Shown here: positions 1 through 9,006 of the stretch, one piece after another
Position numbering within the stretch: the first letter of the stretch is position 1
Layout: each line of letters starts with the position of its first letter
DNA from: a bacterium
GTDB lineage: Bacteria; Zhuqueibacterota; Zhuqueibacteria; Zhuqueibacterales; Zhuqueibacteraceae
Length of the DNA stretch: 64,000 nt
Assembly: GCA_023150945.1 (NCBI GenBank)
Contig: JAKLJX010000019.1
Coordinates: 1-64,000, forward strand
Direction: 5' to 3'
The notes under the pieces: generated by a model
The model's input: the letters and a program-made list of their open reading frames with translations, nothing else
Databases searched by the model: none
Told to the model about the DNA's origin: nothing
Position numbers and translations under genes: made by a program

Positions 1-58
1 TGTAGGCCTTTAAATTGTGCATGTCTACAAGATAACACAAAATATTTAATTGTAAAGC

Positions 59-1018
59 TTATTTTTTAACAAACCCTAATGCTTTTTCAACATCCTGCGT
101 CACCTGCTTGGTGTTGGCCCACGGAAATTTCTCAACCACCAGAATTAGAGAGGCCTCGTCATTGACAAAGGCGTCTCCGATAAGCGGCTGGTGATCTTCA
201 ATGACAGTGGCAATATCGCCAAGACGCTTCGACGGAGTGCCTTCGATAGGCACTTTGGCCAGATCTTCCGCCGTTTGAATGGGCAGGATATGTCTGATGC
301 CAAGTCTTTGATTGGGCGTGTCAATCCAGCCGCCCGTGCCCGGCGTCGAGGCTTCCAAAAAGGTCAAAGGGGAGGCCCACAACGAATTGCCGGCAGTGGT
401 GATGACTTGCATCAGGCTTACGCCTTCAGCGCGCAGTTTTTCCGGGTCTACCTGCACTTGCAACTGCCGCTCGCGCTCGCCCCAAATAGAGACATTGGCC
501 ACACCAGACAAGCCCATCAGCCGCGGCGTAATCGTCCAGCGGGCGAGCACTGACAAATCGATCAGAGAATGTTTGCTCGAGGTCACGCCAATTTCCATGC
601 AGCGGCCGGCCGAGGCAACGGGGTTGACCATGGCCGGCGGCTTCGAAACTTGCGGCAGGGCAAAGATTTCTGTCATACGCTCCTGCGCGACTTGCCGGGC
701 CTTCATAATATCGGTTCCTCGCTCAAAGATGAGGGTGACCGACGACAACCCGGGAATCGACACAGAACGGATCTCCTCCGCCCAGGGCGTGCCATTCATC
801 ATATCCGCCTCAAACGGCGTGGTGATCATGGCCTCCACCTCTTGGGCCGAAAGCCCGAGGGCTTCTGCTTGAATTTCAACATACGGCCGCGTGAACTCCG
901 GCAGAGCATCCACCGGCATTTTGCGCAGTTGCGTGAAGCCGAAAACCATCAGCAACGCCGCAATTGCAGTCATCACGAGTCGAAGCCGCATGCTCGACCC
1001 AACGATCCAACGCATCAT
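59..1018 (-). pseudogene. Truncated RND heavy-metal efflux pump (CusA/CzcA type), N-terminal third only
   Basis: The 319-aa product matches the start of CusA/CzcA-type RND inner-membrane pumps: a short cytoplasmic N-terminus, transmembrane helix 1 (about residues 10-28), then the PVDALPEF segment and the first periplasmic porter domains. Full-length members are about 1,030-1,050 aa with 12 helices, so about 70% is missing. Translation stops after GFVKK, and the 58 bases beyond the stop are very AT-rich and do not continue the family, which suggests a rearrangement rather than a simple frameshift. I chose the ATG at 1018 because GGGAGG lies 6 nt upstream. No membrane-fusion or outer-membrane partner gene is next to it. 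A functional pump is very unlikely; it is a remnant or a rearranged locus whose rest lies elsewhere. Confidence 0.8.
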
Positions 1019-1578
1019 TGCAGACCTCCCTTGGTTTGGTGACACTACTTGGTCTTTTCCAAATTCATTCTGGTATCATATCTTTTTGGCCTGGTCAATA
1101 CTTTCGCCATTTCAGGCTCACTTCAGCTTCAGCACGTATTGTTATATGGCAGAGTGTTTGAACCCCTCTCCAAACAGAAAAAAGGATGCCCGCCTCCTTT
1201 AGAATTGGTCTGAAGGAGTCTTCCCTCCTCGTGAGCAATATGCTGCCTTATTTGTGTGCGAGAGAGCTTGGCCCTTCCCCGTCATCTACGAAGAGGGCCG
1301 TGCCAGTTGACGCATTCCTCCCCTCAAGAATCTGATGCAAAGCAGTAGCTGCGTTGCCGGGCTTGCCGGTGAGGCGAGCCTTGTTCTGTGCGCCGTTTTC
1401 TCCGCGCCGGGTTTTTTGCCCAATCGCAAGCACACCCGGCGCGGAGGAGAATCCCTGCGAACGGCCACGCGACGTGAGGGATCACACAAGTGCGGAACGG
1501 CCTCAAGCTCGGGGAGCTGAGCAGCTTTGCGGCGCTCTGCCAATTCCCTTCAATACGCCTGCCGGATTTCCCTCTCCG
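1019..1578. other. Intergenic region with GC-rich inverted repeat
   Basis: About 560 nt between the truncated pump and the upstream lipoprotein-like gene. Short overlapping frames exist on both strands but none has a ribosome site or recognisable product. The notable structure is a perfect 13-bp inverted repeat, CTCCGCGCCGGGT at 1400-1412 and its complement at 1434-1446, with a 21-nt spacer. It lacks a T-tract on either side, so it is not a standard terminator. A second smaller hairpin pairs GGCCCT with AGGGCC near 1270-1300. Confidence 0.5.
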
Positions 1579-2556
1579 TCACTGCGAAACCGGCGTCGCG
1601 CTCGAGGCTTGCTCCAGCGCCGGCGTGTGCGCATACACGTTCTTGCTGACTTCGTAGGCGTGCTTCTCCAGCTTGAGTGCCGCCGCGCGCACTTCGGCCA
1701 TAGCTTTGGCGTCAAGCTGCTCGAGCTTGGTCAGCTCCAGCGTCTCTTTCGTCTTTTCGCCGGCGCCACGCCAGCCGACTTTCACATTGCCCACGCCGGG
1801 CGCGTAGTATTTGAGCTGCTGCGCCTCCGGCTCTGCGGCGCTGGTCTCAGCGATCACCAGAACGTCTTTGTATTGGCCCGCGGGAACAGCAGCTTCCACG
1901 CCCAACTGATCCACCTGTCCGCGATCGGTCCAATCCACCGCCGGGCCCCAGCCTTGCGAATAGCTGGGCGTGCCGGTCGCCGGTTTGGCCTTCATCATGA
2001 TGCCGGCGCGCGCCTCCTCCAGACCGTGAATCCACGTCGGCGCGTCGATGAATTTCCCCTCGTCGTATTCTTCGGGATATTCCCCCATGCGCCAGACATT
2101 GCCGTCATTGTCTTGCGCAAAGAAAGCCAGCTCGGCCTCCACCAGCTCGCCGTCGCTGTAGTCCAAATCCCAAGTTACCAATGAGCGAATGCCGCCAATC
2201 ACCTTGGTCAAGTCGGTGACGTTGATGACGACCTTGTGCGGCACGACCGTGCCGTCATCTTCCACTGTGCTGCCTTCATAAGTGTAGCGCGTTCCCGGCT
2301 TCATCGGCATGTAGGTGTTGTCGATCTGGGCCGGATTGCCGAAGTTGTTGGGATCGAAATCCTCCCACTTTTTTTCAGCGGTCTGGCCGGCGGCCATGCT
2401 CTCGATCTTGCTCGCGGCCTGCTTTTCAGCCTTGTTTTCCTGCGCTTTGACGCAGCCCATGGACAACTCGAGGCAAGCCAAGGCGACAAAGATCACCGCC
2501 AAAGGTGAAGCGATCGCCAACGCACGAGGGATTGTATTGCGGCATGTTGCTTTCAT
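1579..2556 (-). CDS. Exported lipoprotein-like protein, paralog of the 10.2-kb lipoprotein
   Basis: A 325-aa secreted protein with an N-terminal hydrophobic segment (about residues 10-28) followed by ELSMGC, a possible lipobox. The body carries a Tyr-rich GTRYTYEG motif, Trp/Asp-rich strands (VTWDLDYSDGE) and AGIMMKAKPATG, all of which align with the 275-aa lipoprotein at 10219-11046. I do not recognise a named family; the pattern suggests a beta-rich periplasmic or surface domain. The start at 2556 is chosen over an upstream frame extension because GGAGGAG lies 8 nt before it and the signal peptide begins there. It sits upstream of the truncated pump on the same strand, about 560 nt away. 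Function unknown. Confidence 0.8.
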   Translation of the reverse strand: MKATCRNTIPRALAIASPLAVIFVALACLELSMGCVKAQENKAEKQAASKIESMAAGQTAEKKWEDFDPNNFGNPAQIDNTYMPMKPGTRYTYEGSTVEDDGTVVPHKVVINVTDLTKVIGGIRSLVTWDLDYSDGELVEAELAFFAQDNDGNVWRMGEYPEEYDEGKFIDAPTWIHGLEEARAGIMMKAKPATGTPSYSQGWGPAVDWTDRGQVDQLGVEAAVPAGQYKDVLVIAETSAAEPEAQQLKYYAPGVGNVKVGWRGAGEKTKETLELTKLEQLDAKAMAEVRAAALKLEKHAYEVSKNVYAHTPALEQASSATPVSQ

Positions 2557-2623
2557 GAGGTCAAGCTCCTCCGATGTACGAAGTTTTTGATGATCGTTTG
2601 TAGTCATGCCTTAAAAGCCCGCA

Positions 2624-2727
2624 GTTTCGCCTTCAGGCGTGAAACGTTGGCATCGGCACCAAAGTGCTTGTTTGATTGAAGCATTCTCTCCCTTCCAACG
2701 CCCAACGCCTGAAGGCGCTACTACGAA
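2624..2727. repeat. Nested palindromic intergenic element
   Basis: Two palindromes, CGCCTTCAGGCG at 2628-2639 and CGCCTGAAGGCG at 2706-2717, are also complementary to each other. The inner segments CGTTGG (2645-2650) and CCAACG (2695-2700) pair too, so the whole gap can fold as one long interrupted stem or as two small hairpins. It lies just past the stop of the DUF5916 gene and before the lipoprotein-like gene on the same strand. This resembles REP/MITE-type non-coding elements. No T-tract follows. Confidence 0.55.
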
Positions 2728-5337
2728 CTAGAACCGCCAGGCATATTGAATCTTCACCGGCAGCTCGTTGGAGACGAATTCCCAGCGGTTGTCGCTGGCT
2801 CGCCGGATCAAGTTGTGGTTGTAAACCAGAAAGAGATCGCCGAGCGGGTCGAAGGTCCAACGCAGTTTGTTGTTGGAGCCCAGCTCGCGGCTCTGGGTAT
2901 CGTACTGCGTCAGGCTGCTGAATTGCAGATTCGGCGAAAAATTCAGTTGAAAACGCAGGCCAAAAAGTTCCTCGGTGAAGTCGGTCTCGGTCAATTCCTC
3001 CTCTTCCACGTCGATGGCAATTGCCTTGCCGGTATTGCGCTCGCCGGAGAATTCCAGAGTGAGAAAAGCCGAGGGTTTCACCACCAGTTTGCCTTCGATC
3101 GTGTTGAGATTGCCGTTGTAGTAATCGCCGCCTTCCCAGCGGATTTGCGCGTTGAGCATGCGTTTCTGCGCGGTGCTGGCTTCCAGGAAATAGCGGGTCC
3201 ATTCGTAGGAGCCAGTGGGAATGTCCACGTCCGCGGCCAGCTCGAACACCTCCGGCGGCCGGTCGCCATGTCGCAACAAACCGGCCTGTGCGCGATCACC
3301 GCTTTCAAACAGCCAATCCAGCGGTTTGACCAGCAGCTCATAACTTTCCCAATCGGAATTGTTCCAAGTGTTGAACAGCCGGAAGGAGAATTCATGCGTC
3401 ATCTGGCGGACCAGGGACCAGTTCGGCCGCGGCTTGTAGTCGCCGGTGAAATCCCACAAATGAATATTCCGGCGCGGCACGAAACCCAGCGAGGGATCGA
3501 ATCCTGGCCCGATGCGAATGGAGGTGAAATTGACGTCGAACAAGTCGTTGGGATAGTCGAGGCGCAGGCCATAAGCGGACTTGTCGCCTGCCAAATCTTC
3601 ACGATTGTTGAACAGCCCCCAGACGCCGATCAACAGCGTCTTTTCATCCATGAAGTTTGAAGTGCGGTAGGTGAAGTCCACGCCCGCCGACCAACTGTCG
3701 GCACGGCCCTGTTGATCACCGAAGGTGGCGAGCAGGCCCAGGGAAGATTCTTCCAGCACATTTTGCCTGATCCGCAGGGCGCCCATCGTCGCCTGTTCGA
3801 CGGCGATGGTGGAATCCTCGGTCACGGCAAATTCCTCAACTTTCCGGGTGTTGGCGACCAACGCGCCCAAATTGGTGTTGCCGGCCCGACCGTTGATTTT
3901 GCCGCCGGCGTTGATGGGGATCGGCGATTGATCGGCTTCAGCGCTACCGAACAGGCCGATCCGGCGGCTGAAGAACGGCAGGATCGTATCTTCGTCCAGG
4001 CCGATGCCGAACTCGAAAATATCCGCGCCCTCCAGAAAAAAGCTGCGCTTTTCCGGGAAATAGACCGGAAAGCGGCTCAGGTTGATCTGACGGACATCCA
4101 CTTCCGTCTCGGCAAAATCGGTGTTGACCGTCAGCGCCGAGGAAAGGTTCGGCCCCAGCTTTTGGGTGAGGTCGAGACTGAAGTCGCCGTCATATTCCGC
4201 CTCGGCGCCAGGCTCGGGCTTGCGTGTTCTGCCGACAACTGCAGGGCGAACGCTCAAACCGACGCCGAGATCGAACTTGGGCAAATCCGTCAGGATGCCG
4301 GCACGACTCGTTTGTTCGACTTCAAAGTCGCGCTTGGCGCTGGCCCAGCGGCTGGTTTCCTGCAAACGCTGCACGCGGCGTTGCACGTTGAAGCCCCATT
4401 CCGTCAGATCTTTTTTGAAACTGAGGCTTTTGATTGGAATCCGAATTTCGGCAGTCCAGCCGGCCTCATCGCGCGAGGTTTTGGCCTCCCAGATCGTGTC
4501 CCAGGCGCCATTGACATCCTCACCCTGCTCGATCACCAAACCTTCCGACCGCGCCCCGACCGGATTCACCGAAAAAACATAGCCGGAGCGGCCGTCCAGA
4601 AAAGTGTCGAGCACGATGGCGAGGTGGTCTTCCTGATATTCATCTTCAAACGCGACATCGCGCGATTTGGAGAAAGCGACAATGCCATTCGGCTCGCTAT
4701 CATAGCAGCGGATGCCGACCACGATCTCCTGCGGGCTGGCCAACACCTTGACGACGGTACGGCCTTCGGGAACGCCGCCTTCCTCGGGTTCGATGGTGAC
4801 GAGATTGGAAATGCCGTCGGTACCCTCCCCCCAAGCCGGGTCGCTCATTGTGCCATCGAAATTGAAATCAGGCGGCAGTACCCCGGCGCGCAACGTGGGC
4901 CGGATGCCGGCCACCGGCGCTTCTTCGCCTTCGGCAGCAGGGGCGGGGATGAATTCCTGCGCGCCGACGAATTGCAGGCTTTCAGGTTCGAAGCTAATCC
5001 AGCGAAACAGCGAAACTTTGTAGGTGCGGCCGGCGACGAGCGGGTTCGCCATCTCTTCCAATTGCTCTTCCAACGTGCCGGGAGGATAGACGCCGTAGCG
5101 AATCGGAGAATGATAAGTGTTGGTTCCTTCCGTCTCCGTGCCCCACATTTCCTGGTCACCCTCTTCCACGATCAGACGGCCGATGCCGCTGTCCGGCGTC
5201 CAAGAGAAGCTGGGGGCCATGCCGGTGCTCACTGAGACCGTGACCATTGCCTCTGCAGTTTGGGCCGGCGCCTGGCTCGCGAGCGACAGCAGCAAGGCTA
5301 GGGCGGTAACGAACCAAACAGACCATGGCGATTTCAT
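2728..5337 (-). CDS. DUF5916 outer-membrane protein with CBM9-like domain (copy 1)
   Basis: An 869-aa protein with a signal peptide (residues 1-26, ending APAQ). The middle region (about 150-345) has the CBM9-like sugar-binding fold typical of this family (DGTMSDPAW, WTAEIRIPIKSL, EWGFNVQRRVQR). The rest (about 380-869) is a DUF5916 region with alternating beta strands and the hallmark YFPEKRSFFLEGADIF followed by FFSRRIG. It ends in AWRF, a terminal aromatic residue typical of outer-membrane barrels. The start at 5337 follows GGAGG by 7 nt. Family members are generally annotated as outer-membrane proteins of unknown substrate, often linked to carbohydrate or oligomer uptake. A second copy is at 39880-42288. 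Role in uptake is an inference. Confidence 0.88.
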   Translation of the reverse strand: MKSPWSVWFVTALALLLSLASQAPAQTAEAMVTVSVSTGMAPSFSWTPDSGIGRLIVEEGDQEMWGTETEGTNTYHSPIRYGVYPPGTLEEQLEEMANPLVAGRTYKVSLFRWISFEPESLQFVGAQEFIPAPAAEGEEAPVAGIRPTLRAGVLPPDFNFDGTMSDPAWGEGTDGISNLVTIEPEEGGVPEGRTVVKVLASPQEIVVGIRCYDSEPNGIVAFSKSRDVAFEDEYQEDHLAIVLDTFLDGRSGYVFSVNPVGARSEGLVIEQGEDVNGAWDTIWEAKTSRDEAGWTAEIRIPIKSLSFKKDLTEWGFNVQRRVQRLQETSRWASAKRDFEVEQTSRAGILTDLPKFDLGVGLSVRPAVVGRTRKPEPGAEAEYDGDFSLDLTQKLGPNLSSALTVNTDFAETEVDVRQINLSRFPVYFPEKRSFFLEGADIFEFGIGLDEDTILPFFSRRIGLFGSAEADQSPIPINAGGKINGRAGNTNLGALVANTRKVEEFAVTEDSTIAVEQATMGALRIRQNVLEESSLGLLATFGDQQGRADSWSAGVDFTYRTSNFMDEKTLLIGVWGLFNNREDLAGDKSAYGLRLDYPNDLFDVNFTSIRIGPGFDPSLGFVPRRNIHLWDFTGDYKPRPNWSLVRQMTHEFSFRLFNTWNNSDWESYELLVKPLDWLFESGDRAQAGLLRHGDRPPEVFELAADVDIPTGSYEWTRYFLEASTAQKRMLNAQIRWEGGDYYNGNLNTIEGKLVVKPSAFLTLEFSGERNTGKAIAIDVEEEELTETDFTEELFGLRFQLNFSPNLQFSSLTQYDTQSRELGSNNKLRWTFDPLGDLFLVYNHNLIRRASDNRWEFVSNELPVKIQYAWRF

Positions 5338-5701
5338 GTTCAAACCTCCGGCTCTATGGGGAGCAGCAAATTCTGTTTGAAATAGCCGTTCGCCTCATCG
5401 GCGCCATATTCGAGTAGCCGGTTTCGCACCCTGTGCCCCCGAGGCGAGGGGGCAATCATTGGCTGCCGGAAGAATGCCTGCCGTGACCCGCGACCGGACG
5501 GTTAGACTTTTGAGAGTGAAATCGTTGTTCCAGGAGCAACAGTTCCCTCCCGCCGATCGAAACAATCCCACCGATAGCGAGCATTTTCATCTGCTCGGTT
5601 GTTTCCAACTGTTGGCAAGTTCCTTTGGGTTGCGGTTTATCTGCCTCGAGTCTGTGTTGTTCGGTTGAGCGAGGGGAAATGAAAGCACCCTGGTCAAGCA
5701 A
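5338..5701. other. Intergenic region, no gene seen
   Basis: About 360 nt between the small winged-helix-like gene and the DUF5916 gene, both on the minus strand. The short frames here have no ribosome site and no recognisable product. The region probably holds the promoter of the DUF5916 gene, but I see no convincing -35/-10 pair. Confidence 0.4.
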
Positions 5702-5977
5702 TCACGCCTTCTTCGCGTCTTTTCCCGCCTTGAGTTGGTAGAGTGCCTGGTCTCCTTCTCCGACTTTTTGCAGGAGGCCGGCGCCGGTCAAATGGCGCAG
5801 CACGTTGGCCAGCATTTCGACCTCGAACCTCACCTGCTGGCGCATGATCCACCACTCCGCAATTCCCTCGAGGGTGTCGGAAGCGTTGGGGTGCTCGGCA
5901 AAGTATTCCAGAATCGCCTCTGTGATTTCTTGTTCGCGCAGGCGACTCTCCTGCTTGGGTTTTGGTTTTCGTTGCAT
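5702..5977 (-). CDS. Small winged-helix-like protein
   Basis: A 91-aa basic/acidic protein with no signal peptide. Residues about 15-85 read as helix-helix-helix-wing: EAILEYFAEHPNASDTLEGI, a second helix with WWIMRQQ, a recognition-like helix LANVLRHLTGAGLL, then the hairpin KVGEGDQALYQLK. This spacing resembles MarR- or Lrp-like winged-helix modules. It lies 255 nt downstream of the sigma-54 activator on the same strand, so the two may act together. No strong Shine-Dalgarno site is visible before the ATG. It could be a DNA-binding regulator or a protein-protein module; the family is not recognised. Confidence 0.65.
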   Translation of the reverse strand: MQRKPKPKQESRLREQEITEAILEYFAEHPNASDTLEGIAEWWIMRQQVRFEVEMLANVLRHLTGAGLLQKVGEGDQALYQLKAGKDAKKA

Positions 5978-6153
5978 CGCTCATCCGCTCTGTCCCTCAG
6001 TATCGAAATGGCAGGCTGCTGGCGCACGGAAAAACTGTCCCGAGAATTCCCCAATAGTGTGCAACTCTCCAGCCAGTTTTTTCTGCGGGCAGCCGCGGTG
6101 AAATTTCAATGTTTTAGGAAAGATGGGGAGAGGGGGAGAGGAGGCCAGTGGGG

Positions 6154-6178
6154 CATGCCGCACCCGGAGTGCGGCATG
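6154..6178. repeat. Perfect 10-bp hairpin downstream of the sigma-54 activator
   Basis: CATGCCGCAC and GTGCGGCATG are separated by a 5-nt loop (CCGGA). It lies 55 nt past the stop of the sigma-54 activator on the same strand. No run of T follows on either strand, so it is better seen as an RNA-stabilising or REP-like hairpin than a classical terminator. Confidence 0.5.
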
Positions 6179-6232
6179 TACAACTCGGGATAAGTCGTTT
6201 TCGCGCAGTGGCTAAGCGAAGTGGGTCAGATT

Positions 6233-7315
6233 TCACCCAGCAAAGCCGAGAATCTCACCCAGAATCTGCGCCAGGAGTATCCAGTTGAGCAATTTGGTGT
6301 TGGAGAAAGTGAAGCCTTTGGGGTCAATGTGATACTTCTTCAGCAGCTTGCCAAAGTCGCGACGTTCTTTACCGGCAGCGAGGGCTGCCCGGCTCACGTT
6401 CCCATGATACTCCGCCATTAGGCGCAGGAGGTAGTCCTTTTCGAACGCTTCGATGACTCTCTGCTTCTTGGTCTTGAAGGAGCACTCTTCCGTTGAGACG
6501 ACCGTGGGGACATCGTGGCGGCGCAGGCTCAGGACCGGAACGCCCAAGTCGTCGATCTGAATCTCAGTGCTGCTGCAAAAATGAACGGCACTGATGATGG
6601 CGTTTTCGAGTTCTCTGACGTTTCCCGGCCAGTCATACGTGGCCAGGGCCATCTGAGCGGCGGCGGACAGGCGCGGCATTTCCCGGCCAGGGGGCGTGTG
6701 CTTCTGCAGGAAATGGTGGGTGAGCAGGGGGAGATCTTCCTTGCGCTCGCGCAGCGGCGGCATGTGGATGGAAAGGACGCGCAGGCGATAGTACAAGTCG
6801 GCGCGGAAAACGCCGGCGGCGATCATGTCTGCCAGCGGCGTGTTGGTCGCCGCCACGACACGCACGTCAACGTGTTGCTCGCGCGTCGATCCCAGCGCCC
6901 GGAATTTTTTCTCCTCCAGCACGCGCAAGAGCGAGACTTGCGCTTTGGCGGAAAGCGCTTCGATCTCATCGAGAAAGAGCGTGCCTTTGTCTGCCTCTGC
7001 CAGCAGGCCACGGCTGGGCGTTCGCGCATCAGTGAAGGCGCCGCGCTCATGGCCGAAAAGCTCGTTTTCCAGGAGCATATCGGGAAGCGAGCCACAGTGC
7101 ACCGGCACGAACGGAAACGTCACCCTGGGGCTCAGGTAATGGATTGCCCGTGCCACCAACTCCTTCCCGGTGCCGGTTTCACCTGAAATCAGCACGGTCG
7201 CGTCACTGTTGGCCACCTCCGGCAGATGCCGGATCGCTTCCACATAGGCCGGCGCTTCGCCGACGAGTTTCGCGAGCGCTTGCGTGCTGCGGAGGCGTTC
7301 AATTAAGCCGTGCAT
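6233..7315 (-). CDS. Sigma-54-dependent transcriptional activator without receiver domain
   Basis: A 360-aa AAA+ enhancer-binding protein. Walker A GETGTGKE (45-52), the sigma-54 contact loop GAFTDA (92-97), Walker B GTLFLDE (111-117), sensor and arginine-finger region FRADLYYRLRV (170-180) and GNVRELENAI (231-240) are all present. A Fis-type helix-turn-helix follows at about 304-328. There is no N-terminal receiver, GAF or PAS domain, only about 20 residues before the AAA+ core. The contact loop has D in place of the second G of the canonical GAFTGA, a known natural variant. The start has AGGAGG 4 nt upstream. The 30-odd residues after the HTH are unusual. Activity is presumably controlled by a partner protein, possibly the downstream winged-helix-like product (inference). 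Confidence 0.92.
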   Translation of the reverse strand: MHGLIERLRSTQALAKLVGEAPAYVEAIRHLPEVANSDATVLISGETGTGKELVARAIHYLSPRVTFPFVPVHCGSLPDMLLENELFGHERGAFTDARTPSRGLLAEADKGTLFLDEIEALSAKAQVSLLRVLEEKKFRALGSTREQHVDVRVVAATNTPLADMIAAGVFRADLYYRLRVLSIHMPPLRERKEDLPLLTHHFLQKHTPPGREMPRLSAAAQMALATYDWPGNVRELENAIISAVHFCSSTEIQIDDLGVPVLSLRRHDVPTVVSTEECSFKTKKQRVIEAFEKDYLLRLMAEYHGNVSRAALAAGKERRDFGKLLKKYHIDPKGFTFSNTKLLNWILLAQILGEILGFAG

Positions 7316-7617
7316 CAGGCCTCCTGATGAAGAGATGTTAACAGAGTCCGTCCGAGATTGGCGGCTTGAGACAGGCTGGGGGGGATATCACATATCTTTC
7401 GCGCAAGGGCTGTCCATAGAAATCCGGAAACAACGCCTGTAACTAAGCCGCCAAGCTGAATCTTGGCTGAACGAATCGGGAGAAACTTGCCAACAGCCGT
7501 CGCCGAGTGCCACAAGTTGCGGTTTGCGCTGGCCGCGGCGGCTGGCTGGTGAGATTTCGGCCCGGGCGAAGGGCACGGAAACGAATTGCGCGTCCGTTTC
7601 TTCCTACCGGTCCTGGG
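7316..7617. other. Intergenic region upstream of the sigma-54 activator
   Basis: About 300 nt between the kinase stop and the activator start, both genes on the minus strand. No gene is seen. It should contain the activator promoter; I found no clear -24/-12 or -35/-10 match by eye. Confidence 0.4.
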
Positions 7618-9006
7618 TCAGGCGGGCAGTATAACCTGCACAGTTGTGCCCTTGCCCACGGCGCTCTCGAGTTTGATCTCTCCGTCATGGGCAACAGCAA
7701 TCCACCGGCAGATGGCCAGCCCGAGGCCGCTGCCGCCGGTGGCGCTGGAGCGCGATTTGTCCACTCGATAGAAGCGGTCGAAAACGTGCGGCAAATCCTG
7801 TGGCGAGATGCCCTCGCCGGTGTCGCGAATGGTGAAAACCGCAGCGGCCGGCGTGTGGTGCAGCGCCAGCTCGATCTTGCCCTGGGGCGTGTATTTCACT
7901 GCGTTGTCGCACAGGTTCATGAGCATGCGGCGGATGAGCAACTCATCGCCATGAATTTCCACCACCGAACACGGCTGCAGATGCACCGTCACTGCACTGC
8001 CCTCGGTGAGAACTTGCACGTCTTCAAAAACTTCCCGGACGGCGACATCCAGCCGAAAGCGTGTCTTCTTGACGGGATATTCGCCGGAATCGGAGCGCGC
8101 CAGCAAGAGCAGGTTATCCACGATCCGGCCCACGCTGATGACGCGATCCAGCATTTTTTGCAGAAATGCCCCCGGGTCCTCCTTGCCTCTGAGGTTCTGG
8201 CACGCCAGTTCCAAGTCGCCGCGCAGAATCGCGATCGGGGTGCGCAGCTCGTGCGCGGCATCCTGGGTAAATTGCTGCAGCCGCTTCACTCCTTGTTCCA
8301 CGCGTGCAATCATGCGGTTGAGGGTGGCGATCAGCGCGCCAAACTCGTCTTTGCCCGTGTAGGGCTGCAGCCGCTCCCTCAGGTTGGCCACGGTGATGGA
8401 CTCCGCCGCTTGTGCTGCCGCCATCACCGGCCGCATCGCCAACTTGGCGAGCAGCCAGCCGCCGCCGACGGTCAGCAGCAGCGCCAGGGGCAACACCCAT
8501 GCAAGCAACTTGCTGACTTCGAAAGCGACGCGGAAGATGGTGTCGTTTTCTGCGCCGACCGCCACTGACCCCCAGTGCCGGTGAAAAACCCGTACGCGAT
8601 AGCGGTGGCCGCCGATCGGCACGTCACAGCTGCCGGCCTGGCGTGCGAGCAGATCCGCCGGCAGCAGCGCGCAAATGTTGGGGAGACCGCCGCTGAAGAA
8701 CTGCGCTTCGCCCTCGCGCTCGATGCGCAGGCAGGCAAACTGGCTCTTCAGGCCGTAACGTTCCTCCAGATCCTCGGGCAGCTCGGCGAACAGGCTGTCG
8801 GTTTTGCCGTTGGTCAAGGACAGCAACGGCAGAAAATCGGTTTCGAACAAAGCCGTGATCCAGGTTTCCTCCACACCCAATGCTCGTTGCGCTTCGTCGC
8901 TGAGCTGTTGATAAAGTTCCAGCGCCAGCGCGCCGAGCACGAGCAGCAGAACGAGAAGGAAGCTGAGCGCATACCAGATGGTCAGCCGGGCTCGAATGGT
9001 CAACAT
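7618..9006 (-). CDS. Sensor histidine kinase (two transmembrane, HAMP)
   Basis: A 462-aa membrane kinase. Transmembrane helix 1 spans about residues 9-30, a periplasmic sensor about 31-163, transmembrane helix 2 about 164-188, HAMP about 189-241. The dimerisation domain carries the phospho-acceptor H252 in the motif AAHELRTP, followed by an ATPase domain with an N-box (MNLCDNAVKYTP), DTGEGIS and GGSGLGLAI. The layout matches QseC/PmrB/CusS-type kinases. I chose the ATG at 9006 because it overlaps the regulator stop by 7 nt and begins the first membrane helix; a longer in-frame extension would lie inside the regulator gene. The ligand is unknown; the sensor domain is not recognised. Confidence 0.93.
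   Translation of the reverse strand: MLTIRARLTIWYALSFLLVLLLVLGALALELYQQLSDEAQRALGVEETWITALFETDFLPLLSLTNGKTDSLFAELPEDLEERYGLKSQFACLRIEREGEAQFFSGGLPNICALLPADLLARQAGSCDVPIGGHRYRVRVFHRHWGSVAVGAENDTIFRVAFEVSKLLAWVLPLALLLTVGGGWLLAKLAMRPVMAAAQAAESITVANLRERLQPYTGKDEFGALIATLNRMIARVEQGVKRLQQFTQDAAHELRTPIAILRGDLELACQNLRGKEDPGAFLQKMLDRVISVGRIVDNLLLLARSDSGEYPVKKTRFRLDVAVREVFEDVQVLTEGSAVTVHLQPCSVVEIHGDELLIRRMLMNLCDNAVKYTPQGKIELALHHTPAAAVFTIRDTGEGISPQDLPHVFDRFYRVDKSRSSATGGSGLGLAICRWIAVAHDGEIKLESAVGKGTTVQVILPA

Noticed and set aside
1400..1446. Inverted repeat as terminator of the 1579 gene
   Set aside because: No T-tract on either strand and it is about 130 nt from the stop; kept only as a structure.
1354..2184. 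276-codon plus-strand frame
   Set aside because: Mostly antisense to the exported protein at 1579-2556, which has a Shine-Dalgarno site, signal peptide and a paralog.
3712..5235. Plus-strand 507-codon open frame
   Set aside because: It lies wholly antisense to the DUF5916 gene, is rich in Arg/Gln/Ala from codon shadowing, and has no domain or ribosome site.
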